From Deltaproteobacteria bacterium (lineage in GTDB: Bacteria > Myxococcota_A > Polyangia > Polyangiales > Ga0077539): 64,000 nucleotides of DNA. The position numbers were made by a program, and so were the translations under genes. The notes below the pieces were generated by a model that searched no databases, was not told where the DNA came from, and saw nothing but the letters and a program-made list of their open reading frames with translations. Shown here in pieces: positions 44,711-53,301 of the stretch. The number at the start of each line of letters is the position of its first letter. Within the stretch, counting starts at the first letter, position 1. The stretch lies in assembly GCA_016704445.1 (NCBI GenBank), contig JADJAE010000170.1, forward strand, positions 1 through 64,000, written 5' to 3'.

Positions 44711-45115
44711 ATGCCGAAGATCAAGAAGTCGAGCACAGGGAATACGGTGAAGGGGGCGCTCCAGAAGCCGGGGCCGACGCCGGGGTTCTTCCTCATCGAC
44801 CATGGGGCCTCCAGCGTCGGGGATGTCGGCTCGGAGTGGGACATCGGGGTGTTCGAGATCTACGACAACACCACCGTGGTGGGGTTGTTGTACGTGACCA
44901 ACCCCAACAACGACCTCACCCAGTGCAAGGAGTACTGGGGGCTCGGGCCCTCCTACACCTGGCCCTCGGATACCGCGACCAAGACGTACAAGTACCAGTG
45001 GAGCGCCACGCTCACCCTGGCCGTCTCCTCGCCGACGACCTTCAAGGACGAGTGCGACAAGGTCTTCGGCTCCGGGAACAGCGTCTACATCAAGTCGACC
45101 AACGCCCCGTTCTGA
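44711..45115 (+). CDS. Small unknown protein downstream of the Ser/Thr kinase
   Basis: 134 residues; family not recognised. A basic start (MPKIKKSSTGNTVKGALQK) leads into a beta-rich, aromatic and Asn/Thr-rich body (WDIGVFEIYDNTTVVGLLYV, YKYQWSATLTLAVSS) with only two Cys. There is no signal peptide. The composition is unlike neighbouring Ala/Arg-rich genes: fewer Arg, more Lys, Tyr and Thr. It lies 29 bases after the kinase and 6 bases from the convergent subtilase-vWA gene. It may be a kinase or protease substrate or a secreted leaderless effector; each is guesswork. Confidence 0.6.
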   Translation: MPKIKKSSTGNTVKGALQKPGPTPGFFLIDHGASSVGDVGSEWDIGVFEIYDNTTVVGLLYVTNPNNDLTQCKEYWGLGPSYTWPSDTATKTYKYQWSATLTLAVSSPTTFKDECDKVFGSGNSVYIKSTNAPF

Positions 45116-45121
45116 GCCCGC

Positions 45122-48100
45122 TCAGCCCACGACCGCGCTGATCAGCGCCCACCGCTCGAAGGGGCGACCTCCGGCGCGACCCCGCACCAGCACCCGCACA
45201 CTGTAGCTGCCCGCCGCGCCTGTGACGACGCGCGCCCTGAGCCCGTCAAGGTGCGGACGGAAGGCGAGCGCCGAGGAGCGCCTCCGCAGGAGCTCACCAC
45301 CATGCCGTCGATCGAGCTCGAGCAGGGCCGCGGCGGAAGGGTCGGCGTCGGCCTCGCCCGCAGGGAGCGCCGCCCTCAGCGCGTCGAGTTCGCGCGCATG
45401 GCGACGGCGCACCGCAGAGACGCTGCTGCGCGGCGAGGAGACCGTGGCGCGCGCGCTGAGAGCCTCGACGGCGGAGCCCTCCAGCCGGGCTCTCACCAGG
45501 ATGTCGAGCGGCGCACCCGGGACGAGCCGTGCGCTGGGCGTCCTGACATCGACGACGAGGGGCGAGGAGACGAAGCCCGCCGCGGTGTACCGGGAGCGCG
45601 CATGGAGCGCGGTGGTTACCTCGACGTACCAGCGCCCGGGGGCGGGATCGGCGACGTCGAAGACGACATGGCCCCGCGCGACGACGCGGCGCACGAAGGA
45701 GGCGTCCGGGTGGACGAGCCGACCGCTCGGGTGCCGGAGCCGCACGGAGATGTCATCGGGCGACGAGGGCAAGTCCGGGGCGAAGCGCAGCGAGAGGTCG
45801 TCCCACGCGCAGGTGAAGCACGCCCGCGTGGCGGCCTCCTCGACGAAGGCGCCGACGCGGCTCGACGAGGCGAAGGACGACTCGCTGGCGATGACCCCGT
45901 CGTGCGTGATGGCCCCTCGGATGAAGCCGAACACCACGCCCAGGTCGTCGACGGTCGGCGCGGAGAAGAAGCGCCCGCCCGAACTCTCGGCCATCTCTGC
46001 GAGGTTCGCTCCGCTGGAGAGCGGACCCAGCGCGCAGGTGTAGACCCTCACGTCTCCGTCGAGCGCCTCGACGGCGTCGACGCCCCAGCTACGCGTGGTG
46101 TCCGAGCGTCGGCCGCCCTTGTGGTCCTCGCCGTCCGACAGCAGGACGAGCGCCCGGTTCGGGTCGCCGGCCTCGAAGAGGCCACCCCCTAGCGCGATCG
46201 CCCGAGCCGTGTCGGTGTAGCCGCCGAAGCCCAGGGCCGTGACCCTCGACTTCGCCGCGTCGAGGATGGCCTGCCCGTCGACGAGCGCGAGGGTCGTCGC
46301 GTCCTCCGCGGGGTAGCGCACCGCGGCGTCGGAGTTGAAGTCCACCAGCCCGATGCGATCGCCGGGGCGAACGAGGTCGATGAACTGCTGCGCGACCTGG
46401 CGCGTCCGCTGGTCGAAGCCCGAGGTCACCATGCTGCCCGAGGTGTCGAGGGTCAGCACCACCTGCACCGGCTCCGCCGCGACCTGCTGCGCGTTCTCCA
46501 CCACGAGCGCGAAGTCCTGCCACGGGCTGGTGTCGCTCGAGAGCCTCGCGTTGTGGGTGACCGCCGTCGCCACCACCGTCACCACGTAGGTTCCCTCCGC
46601 GGCCTGGAGGTAGACGCACTCGACGTTGTTCACCTCGTCGACGGCCGCGCCCGAGGTCGTCCATCCGCTGGAGAAAAGGTTGCCGTGCCAGGGGGCCGAT
46701 CCGTCCTCGCGTCCGACCTCCAAGGAGAGCTTGTTGATGAGCGCCCTGGCGGCGGACGAAGATCCTGGCGCGTCGGTGTAGACGAGGGTCACCCGCAGGG
46801 GCCGTCCCCCGTTGACGACGGAGATACGCATCGTGAAGGTCTGGTTGGTCGCCACGAACGCGACGCCCTGATCGACGAAGAGCCGCGGGCCTCGATCGGA
46901 CCCGGGGGACTGGACCACCACGGTAGGAAGGCTCGCCCGGCCCCAGCCCTGGTATCGGTTTGGGATCGGCTCGATGGTCGAATGGGTGGGAGGGCCCGCC
47001 ACGCCTCCGGCGCAGTCCACCGCGCCGCTGATAAGGAGCGCCTTGAGCATCGCCGGGCTGGGGTCGACGCCGCCTGTGCGCTCACGCCACCACTGGACGT
47101 AGAGCGCGCAGAGTCCGCTCACGTGCGGCGCAGCGAGCGAGGTCCCCCTGGCGATGACGTAGTCGCCCGGAAACACCGAGACCAGCGTGGACGACGCGGA
47201 CATCGAGCGCGTCGAGGTGATGTACATCCCGGGCGCCACGACGGTGGGCAGCAGGCGCCCGTCCTTCGCGGGGCCGACGCTGCTCTTGAAGGCGAGCGAT
47301 CGGATGTCCGGCGAGTGGGGGTTGGTGCCCAGGCGCCCCGAGACGGTCGCGCCCACGCTGATGACGTTCTTGGCCTCCCAGGGCGCCGCGACGGTGCCGG
47401 TGGCCTCCTCCGTGTGGGCGTTGTTTCCCAGCGCGGCGACGATGGTCAGCGGCACCCCCGTGTCGTCGTCGAGCGCGTCGCGAACGGCGCGGTCGTAGGT
47501 CCTCGATCGGCTGGTGTAGCCCTGGTTGAACGCCATCGAGCCGTCCTCGTCGGCCTGGCCCCAGCTGTTGTTGGCGATCGTCACCGAGCGCGCTCCGAGG
47601 CGCCGGACGCGGTCGAGATCGTCTGGCGGGTTCGGGTTCATACGGTTGATGGGATTGAGGCCGCCGAAGGAGGCCCCCGGCGCGACCCCGAGGCCATAGA
47701 GGAAGCCGTCGGCGTCGGTGTCTGCGACCGCGGGGTTGCCGACCGCGGCTCCCGCGACGTGCGTCCCGTGTCCACTCACATCGGTCGCGAAGCTCCCGCT
47801 GGTGAGGTCCTCGAAGAACACCCCTCGGCCCTTGAGGGCGGGGTGGAGCGTGGGGTCGTGATTGGTGTCGATCCCCGAGTCGACGAAGCCGATGAGCACG
47901 CCGCCGCCGTCGAGCGAGTACGAGGTGAGCAGGTCGCGGTAGCCCACGGCGGGCTGCGTGTCCGGCGGCGGAGCGGCATCGAGCCGTCCGGCGACGATCA
48001 CCGCCGAGCGCTCGTCCAGGGGCGCGCCGGGGCCAGCGGCCTCGAGCATGTACACATCGGGATGCTGCGCGAGGCGCGGGAGCCGTGAGAGGTCGACCGT

Positions 48101-48754
48101 CGCCTGGATCAAGCCGGGACCGACGATCGATGGTTTCGCCGCGTCGGCGTCGCGGGACTCCCGCACCAGCCCGAGCACCTCATCGACGGCCTCGACGGGG
48201 AGCACCTGGACCCGAAGCAGCCGCTCGCCGCTCGCCCCGCCGACGGAGGGGTGGAGCCGCCAGGCGGGCTGCATGCGCTCGCACCACGCGACGAAGCCCA
48301 GGCTGCGGACCACGGGCACCGAGTCGGCGGGCAGGATCGCCCAGAGGCCGTACGGGGGAATCGGGTGAAGCTGCGAGGCGCCCGCGGCGCGGATCGCGTC
48401 GAGCCACGACGCGGTGAGCGGGCCTTCGAGCTGGATGATCCAGTGGGGCCACGTCGAGACGAGCGACGGCGGCACGATCAGGTCGGGCGCAGGCCCCGGG
48501 AGGCTCTGGGAGAGATCGAGCGTGACGGAGGCGAGGCCCAGCAGGTTGCGGTCGCGTAGCAGGCGCGCACGAAAGCCCTGGGACGCGAGCGAGTCGAGCG
48601 ACCCGGCCACGGCCACCATGTACCCGTCGGGGTGCTCGCGCACGATGCGCAGCCCCGCGTTCAGGATCCTCCCTTCCAGCGCGGCGCCCTGCCCCACGGA
48701 CCCGGAGGGGATGTGGGCTGTGATGAAGTGAACGTCTTCGAGGGACAGGCTCAT
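45122..48754 (-). CDS. Subtilisin-family serine protease with C-terminal vWA domain, leaderless
   Basis: 1210 residues without signal peptide or lipobox. The N-terminal ~280 residues form a large prodomain-like region. Residues about 285-640 are an S8 subtilase with a complete triad: D292 in GFVDSGIDTN, H329 in GHGTHVAGA, and Ser near 538 in RGTSLAAPHVSG; the oxyanion Asn lies in VAALGNNA. A beta-sandwich follows (MRISVVNGGRPLRVTL). Residues about 765-945 are a vWA domain with VLTLDTSGSM (DxSxS metal site) and VLLSDGEDH. The rest is beta-rich and Arg-rich. A cytoplasmic subtilase joined to a vWA domain could be a regulated intracellular protease; release by an unknown route is also possible. 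It converges on the small unknown gene with 6 bases between. Confidence 0.85.
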   Translation of the reverse strand: MSLSLEDVHFITAHIPSGSVGQGAALEGRILNAGLRIVREHPDGYMVAVAGSLDSLASQGFRARLLRDRNLLGLASVTLDLSQSLPGPAPDLIVPPSLVSTWPHWIIQLEGPLTASWLDAIRAAGASQLHPIPPYGLWAILPADSVPVVRSLGFVAWCERMQPAWRLHPSVGGASGERLLRVQVLPVEAVDEVLGLVRESRDADAAKPSIVGPGLIQATVDLSRLPRLAQHPDVYMLEAAGPGAPLDERSAVIVAGRLDAAPPPDTQPAVGYRDLLTSYSLDGGGVLIGFVDSGIDTNHDPTLHPALKGRGVFFEDLTSGSFATDVSGHGTHVAGAAVGNPAVADTDADGFLYGLGVAPGASFGGLNPINRMNPNPPDDLDRVRRLGARSVTIANNSWGQADEDGSMAFNQGYTSRSRTYDRAVRDALDDDTGVPLTIVAALGNNAHTEEATGTVAAPWEAKNVISVGATVSGRLGTNPHSPDIRSLAFKSSVGPAKDGRLLPTVVAPGMYITSTRSMSASSTLVSVFPGDYVIARGTSLAAPHVSGLCALYVQWWRERTGGVDPSPAMLKALLISGAVDCAGGVAGPPTHSTIEPIPNRYQGWGRASLPTVVVQSPGSDRGPRLFVDQGVAFVATNQTFTMRISVVNGGRPLRVTLVYTDAPGSSSAARALINKLSLEVGREDGSAPWHGNLFSSGWTTSGAAVDEVNNVECVYLQAAEGTYVVTVVATAVTHNARLSSDTSPWQDFALVVENAQQVAAEPVQVVLTLDTSGSMVTSGFDQRTRQVAQQFIDLVRPGDRIGLVDFNSDAAVRYPAEDATTLALVDGQAILDAAKSRVTALGFGGYTDTARAIALGGGLFEAGDPNRALVLLSDGEDHKGGRRSDTTRSWGVDAVEALDGDVRVYTCALGPLSSGANLAEMAESSGGRFFSAPTVDDLGVVFGFIRGAITHDGVIASESSFASSSRVGAFVEEAATRACFTCAWDDLSLRFAPDLPSSPDDISVRLRHPSGRLVHPDASFVRRVVARGHVVFDVADPAPGRWYVEVTTALHARSRYTAAGFVSSPLVVDVRTPSARLVPGAPLDILVRARLEGSAVEALSARATVSSPRSSVSAVRRRHARELDALRAALPAGEADADPSAAALLELDRRHGGELLRRRSSALAFRPHLDGLRARVVTGAAGSYSVRVLVRGRAGGRPFERWALISAVVG

Positions 48755-48952
48755 GTCACGGCTCCGAGCTATCGGGGGGGACGATCAATTCCACCATTCA
48801 CCGGCCGTGGATGCGTGCGCGGGCGCCCGGTGGGGCACGACTGCCAGGGCCCTTACTCCGCGAGGCCACACTGCGCGCCGCGCCGATCTGCATGGCATGG
48901 GCGCTGCTGATGCCATGGAACATACGCGAGGCACCTGTTGCGGAGGTCCGTC

Positions 48953-49585
48953 ATGCACATCCCCAGCGCTTCCCACTCGGTCCGGGCCCGTGGACGGCTG
49001 CTCGTCGTGGCGGCGGCGCTCGTCGGAGGCTGCGCCGAGGCGACCGGTGCACCCGATGGGGTCGACCTCCTCCCCACCCCGACCCCCAGGGTGCTCGGCC
49101 CGATCGAGACCGCCACCACCAGCGCCCCCGACCTTCTCAGGGCAACGCTGCGGCTCTCGACCGAGCCCGAGGCCTTCCGGGTGGGGGTGGAGCGCGCCGC
49201 GGCGGGCGCCCCCGCCTTCGCGGTGCCCGCCTTCGAGGTGGGCGACGGCGTCAGGCTCTTCCTCACGGTCGGAACCCTCGTCGCCATCGTCTCGGGCGTC
49301 GACGCGGCGCACCTCCTGGCGCAGACCGTCGAGTGCGAGCGCGGCCAGACGGAGCGATGCGCGGTGCAGTTCGAGAGCCTCATCAGCGGCCAGGACGCCG
49401 AGCTCGGCGAAGCGCTCGGCCCCTACGCGCGCCTCGTCTCGGAGGCGGCCACCGACGTGCAACTGGTGACCTGGACGCCGGTGCGCAACGGCTTCCCTCA
49501 GTACCCGGTGATCTCGCTCCAGGGCATCAGGGACGGGCGCATCCTCGGGATCGTGGTGTTCCGGGAGATCCCGTCGGTCCCGTGA
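48953..49585 (+). CDS. Lipoprotein of unknown function
   Basis: 210 residues from the ATG at 48953. A GGAGG seven bases upstream supports it over the TTG at 48938. A signal sequence with an Arg-rich start ends in a lipobox (LVGGCA). The mature part is compact and mixed alpha/beta with two Cys (ECERGQTERC) and no repeats. The C-terminal half (FESLISGQDAELGEALGPYA, TWTPVRNGFPQYPVISLQGI) has no signature I recognise. The gap before it (48755-48952) contains nothing obvious. Confidence 0.65.
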   Translation: MHIPSASHSVRARGRLLVVAAALVGGCAEATGAPDGVDLLPTPTPRVLGPIETATTSAPDLLRATLRLSTEPEAFRVGVERAAAGAPAFAVPAFEVGDGVRLFLTVGTLVAIVSGVDAAHLLAQTVECERGQTERCAVQFESLISGQDAELGEALGPYARLVSEAATDVQLVTWTPVRNGFPQYPVISLQGIRDGRILGIVVFREIPSVP

Positions 49586-49700
49586 GCGGCGGCGGCCCCC
49601 CGCTCCCATGACTGCGGGTCATGGCGGGAGGGCGGGGAGGCACCATGAATGTGCTCATGTCGCCTGAAGCACCCACCGCCGAGCCACCCGGGAGGTCGTG

Positions 49701-51380
49701 ATGGCAACCGTGGCGAGCATCATCACGCAGCGAAGGGCGGCGATACTCCAGCGCTGGGAGGAGGAGGCGAAGACGGCCTCGGCGGCGCGCGGGCTGTCGC
49801 CCTTCGAACTGAGCAACAAGCTCTCCCGCTACCTTGACATGCTGGGTCGGTGGGATGACCCCCACGGGGAGCGGCGCCGCCAGCTCACCAACCACCTCTC
49901 GGCCCGCCTCCGCGAGGGATATCGGCTCAACGACATCCTGGAGGAGCTGATGCTGCTCGGCACCTGCGTGACCCTGGAGGTCACCGCCCCGGGAGGCGAC
50001 GAGAGCGTCGACGCGCCGGAGCTGGCGCGGCTCCACGCGACGCTCCGAGAAGACGCAGGCGCGACGATCGAGGTGGTCACCCACTACCTGCTCGACGACG
50101 TGCAGGTGGAGAAGCAGTACCTCCGACGCCTCCAGTCGCTCGCCAGCACCGCGCTGCTCAGCAGCGAGAAAGAGGGCACGCTCGCGGATCACCTCCGGGA
50201 GGTGCTCGAGCTGGCAATGGAGGCGGTCGGGGGACAGACCGCGGCGATCCTCTTCCACGACAAGGAGCGCGAGGTGCTCTGGGTGGCGGCCTCCGCCGGC
50301 CTCGTGGAAGAGCCCCTGATGCACTACGTCACCGACCCCGGCTCGGGCTCCTTCGTCGCCGAGGTCGCCGCCCGCAGGGACGAGACCACGGCGGTGCTCG
50401 ACGCGGAGACCACCGAGATGGAGGTGAGCGAGCTGCTGCGGCAGAGCGGCATCCACTCGCTGCTCGGGGTGCGCCTCCCCGCGCGGCACCCGCTGCTGGG
50501 GGTGATGTACATCGGCATGACCGAGCGTCGGCCCTTCTCCCTGAAGGAGGTGCAGCGGCTGGAGTCCTTCGGGGCGCCGCTCACGCAGCACCTGGAGCAG
50601 GCCCGGCTGCACGCCAGGCTGAAGGCGACCGTCGAGGACCTGCGCATCGACCAGGTGCTCCGCGAGCGCTTCATCTCGGTGCTGGCGCACGACCTCCGCA
50701 ACCCGCTGAGCGTCATCCGGTCGGCCGCCCACCTCCTCGACCAGCAGGCGGACAAGCTCGGCGATCTCCGCGAGCTGCCGGGCCGCGCCCTTCGCAACGC
50801 GCTCCGCGCCGACGTGATGATCCGCGACCTCCTCGACGTGCTGCGCATCCGTGCGGGGCACGAACTCCCGCTCACGCTCGCGGAGTGTGACCTCCTCGAG
50901 GTCGCGCGAGGCGTCTGCCGCGAGCTCGCCGACGTCTACGGAGACCGCTTCGTGCTCCAAGGGGCCGCGCCCGTGCGAGGCACCTGGAGCGCCGACGCCC
51001 TGCACCGCGCCCTCTGGAACCTCGGCGCCAACGCCGTGAAATACGGCTCCCCGGAGACCCCGATCGAGGTCACGGTGCGTTGCCTCGACGAGGGGGCCGA
51101 GGTCGTCGTGCGCAACCAGGGTCCGGTGATCAGCGAGGCCGATCGCACGACCCTTTTCGAGCCCTTCGCCCAGCGCAGCGGCGACGAGGGAGGAGCGCGG
51201 GAGGGCTGGGGGCTCGGGCTGACCCTCGTGCAGAGCTGCGCCCGGGCGCACGGCGGAAGCGTCGCGGTCGCCAGCGCCCCGGGAGAGGGCACCGCATTCA
51301 CCATCAAGATCCCCTACGACTCGAGGCCCTTCCAATCCGGGGCCGCGGCCCCCCTGAGGCCCTCCGAGCGAGCGCGTTGA
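49701..51380 (+). CDS. GAF-domain histidine kinase with RsbRD-like N-terminus
   Basis: 559 residues, cytoplasmic. Residues 1-135 are helical and fit the RsbRD-N pattern (ILQRWEEEAKTASAARGLS, LREGYRLNDILEELMLLG), a sensing module near stress or kinase proteins. Residues about 160-300 are a GAF domain (AVGGQTAAILFHDKEREVLW, VRLPARHPLLGVMYIG). Residues 320-385 are the phospho-acceptor helices with H330 in ISVLAHDLRNPL. Residues 430-545 are the ATPase: NLGANAVKYG (N box) and GWGLGLTLVQS (G2 box); the usual DxG box is degenerate (RNQGPVISE). The ATG at 49701 is preferred over the GTG at 49698 because GGAGG at 49691-49695 is then correctly spaced. It leads a likely operon with proC. Confidence 0.85.
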   Translation: MATVASIITQRRAAILQRWEEEAKTASAARGLSPFELSNKLSRYLDMLGRWDDPHGERRRQLTNHLSARLREGYRLNDILEELMLLGTCVTLEVTAPGGDESVDAPELARLHATLREDAGATIEVVTHYLLDDVQVEKQYLRRLQSLASTALLSSEKEGTLADHLREVLELAMEAVGGQTAAILFHDKEREVLWVAASAGLVEEPLMHYVTDPGSGSFVAEVAARRDETTAVLDAETTEMEVSELLRQSGIHSLLGVRLPARHPLLGVMYIGMTERRPFSLKEVQRLESFGAPLTQHLEQARLHARLKATVEDLRIDQVLRERFISVLAHDLRNPLSVIRSAAHLLDQQADKLGDLRELPGRALRNALRADVMIRDLLDVLRIRAGHELPLTLAECDLLEVARGVCRELADVYGDRFVLQGAAPVRGTWSADALHRALWNLGANAVKYGSPETPIEVTVRCLDEGAEVVVRNQGPVISEADRTTLFEPFAQRSGDEGGAREGWGLGLTLVQSCARAHGGSVAVASAPGEGTAFTIKIPYDSRPFQSGAAAPLRPSERAR

Positions 51381-51413
51381 CCCGTCGCTGGGGATGGGGT
51401 TCCACTGCGCGCG

Positions 51414-52250
51414 ATGCTCACCGATCGTCGCTTCGCATTCGTTGGCGCGGGCAACATGGCCGAGGCCCTCATCCGAGGGCTCATCGCCTCCGGCGCCGTC
51501 CCTGCCTCGCACATCACCGCCTCGGGCCGCCGCAAGGACCGCATCGAGCGCACCGCCGAGCGCCTCGGCATCACCGCCGCGCACGACAACGCCCAGTGCG
51601 TCGCCGGGGCCGACGTGGTGATGCTCTGCGTGAAGCCCCAGGTGCTGCGCCCGGTGCTCGATCAGGTCGGCCGGGACATCCCCCGCGAGGCCCTGGTCAT
51701 CAGCGTCGCCGCGGGCATCGGCACCGCCGCCATGGAGGCGCAGCTCGCGCCCGGCCAGCGCGTCGTGAGGGCGATGCCCAACACCGGGGCCATCGTGCGG
51801 CAGAGCGCGACGGCCATCTCCGGCGGGTCGAGCGCGACGGAGCACGACCTCGCCGTCGCCAAGGAGATCTTCGACCGCGTGGGGCGCACCGTGGTGGTCG
51901 ACGAGGTGCACCTCGACGCGGTCACCGGGCTCTCGGGCAGCGGACCGGCGTACATCTTCCTCATCATCGACGCGCTGGCCGACGCGGGCGTGAAGGTCGG
52001 CCTCTCCCGCGACATCGCGCTCGAGCTCGCGGCGCAGACGGTGATGGGCTCCGCGCAGCTCCTGCTGCAGACCGGCGAGCACCCCGGCAAGCTCAAGGAC
52101 CAGGTGACCTCCCCCGGCGGCACCGCCATCGCCGGGCTTCACACGCTCGAGGCGGGCGGCCTCCGCACGACGCTGATCACCGCGGTCGAGACCGCCACGC
52201 GCCGCTCCAAGGAGCTGGGCGAGGCGGCCGCGGCATACGTGCACAAGTAA
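51414..52250 (+). CDS. proC: Pyrroline-5-carboxylate reductase
   Basis: 278 residues, normal length. ProC reduces pyrroline-5-carboxylate to proline with NAD(P)H, the last step of proline synthesis. The N-terminal Rossmann loop FVGAGNMAEALIRGL is intact, as are VMLCVKPQVL and VRAMPNTGAIV. The C-terminal dimerisation domain has the signature TGLSGSGPAYIFLIIDALAD, and then VTSPGGTAIAGLHTLE. The gene follows the histidine kinase by 33 bases and precedes a hydrolase by 24, in an apparent operon; proA and proB are elsewhere. Confidence 0.95.
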   Translation: MLTDRRFAFVGAGNMAEALIRGLIASGAVPASHITASGRRKDRIERTAERLGITAAHDNAQCVAGADVVMLCVKPQVLRPVLDQVGRDIPREALVISVAAGIGTAAMEAQLAPGQRVVRAMPNTGAIVRQSATAISGGSSATEHDLAVAKEIFDRVGRTVVVDEVHLDAVTGLSGSGPAYIFLIIDALADAGVKVGLSRDIALELAAQTVMGSAQLLLQTGEHPGKLKDQVTSPGGTAIAGLHTLEAGGLRTTLITAVETATRRSKELGEAAAAYVHK

Positions 52251-52274
52251 GCGACGGAAGGTAATCCCTCTCGC

Positions 52275-53285
52275 ATGAGCACCGACGACGCCCTGGAGAT
52301 CACCCACGAGACGACCCCCAACCGCGACGGCTGGATGCTCTCGCTCCGCAAGACCGTCGCCCGCCGCCCCCGCCCCCACGGCGACGAGGCCCCGCGGCGC
52401 CCAGTGCTCATCGTCCCTGGCTACGGGATGAACTCCTTCATCTTCGGCTTCCACCCGACCGGGCGCTCGCTGGAGCACCACCTCGCGTGGCGCGGCTTCG
52501 AGGTCTGGAGCGTCGACTTCCGCGCGCAGGGCCGCTCCCGCTCCACCGGCGGCGCGCTGACCGGCTGGGGCCTCGACGAGCTCGCCACCATCGACACCAC
52601 CGCCGCGGTGGCCCACGTGCTCGACCGCACCGACACCGGGGCCTCGCAGGTCGACCTCATCGGCTGCTCGCTGGGCACCTCGATCATGCTCGCCCACGCG
52701 GTGCTCGGCGACCGGGAGCGCCTCGGGTCGCTCGTCGCCTTCGGCGGCCCGCTCCGCTGGGCGCAGGTGCACCCGCTGGTGGCGCTGGCCTTCCGTTCTC
52801 CCTGGCTCGCCGCGGCGCTGCCCTTCAAGGGCACGCGCAGGATGGCGGAGCTCGCGCTGCCGCTGCTGCTCAAGACCCCGCTGATGTCGATCTACCTCAA
52901 CCCCCAGAGCTCGGACATGAGCCGCTGGAGGGAGATGATCGCCACGGTCGAAGACCCGATCCCCCAGATCAACGGCGAGATCGCCCGATGGATCCTCGAC
53001 CGCGACCTGACCCTCCAGGGCACCAACATCACGAAGGCGGTGGAGGGCCTCGGCAACCCGCTGCTCTGCGTCGTGGCGCGCCAGGACGGGATCGTCCCCG
53101 CGGAGACCGCCCGCTCCCCCTACCTTCACTCCGGCGCCGAGCTGAAGGCCCTGCTGGAGGTGGGCGACGAGAAGCTCCCTCACGCCCACGCCGACCTGTT
53201 CCTGTCGAGGGAGGCGGAGGCGCGGGTCTTCGAGCCGACGGCGGAATGGCTCGCCCGGCCGACTTCCGGGATCGCCGGAGTGTGA
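52275..53285 (+). CDS. Alpha/beta hydrolase, PHA-synthase-like subgroup
   Basis: 336 residues, no signal peptide. The fold is visible as VLIVPGYGMNSFIFG (oxyanion HG replaced by PG-Y), EVWSVDFRAQGRS, the nucleophile elbow LIGCSLGTSIMLAH (Ser in GCSLG), the acid in VVARQDGIVP, and the late His in LPHAHADLFLS. The sequence around the nucleophile resembles polyhydroxyalkanoate synthases and related acyltransferases (often G-x-C-x-G), but here the residue is Ser, so a thioesterase or lipase role is more likely. It is 24 bases after proC and 16 before the S1 gene. Confidence 0.8.
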   Translation: MSTDDALEITHETTPNRDGWMLSLRKTVARRPRPHGDEAPRRPVLIVPGYGMNSFIFGFHPTGRSLEHHLAWRGFEVWSVDFRAQGRSRSTGGALTGWGLDELATIDTTAAVAHVLDRTDTGASQVDLIGCSLGTSIMLAHAVLGDRERLGSLVAFGGPLRWAQVHPLVALAFRSPWLAAALPFKGTRRMAELALPLLLKTPLMSIYLNPQSSDMSRWREMIATVEDPIPQINGEIARWILDRDLTLQGTNITKAVEGLGNPLLCVVARQDGIVPAETARSPYLHSGAELKALLEVGDEKLPHAHADLFLSREAEARVFEPTAEWLARPTSGIAGV

Positions 53286-53301
53286 TAAGAGCGGCGCTCC
53301 C

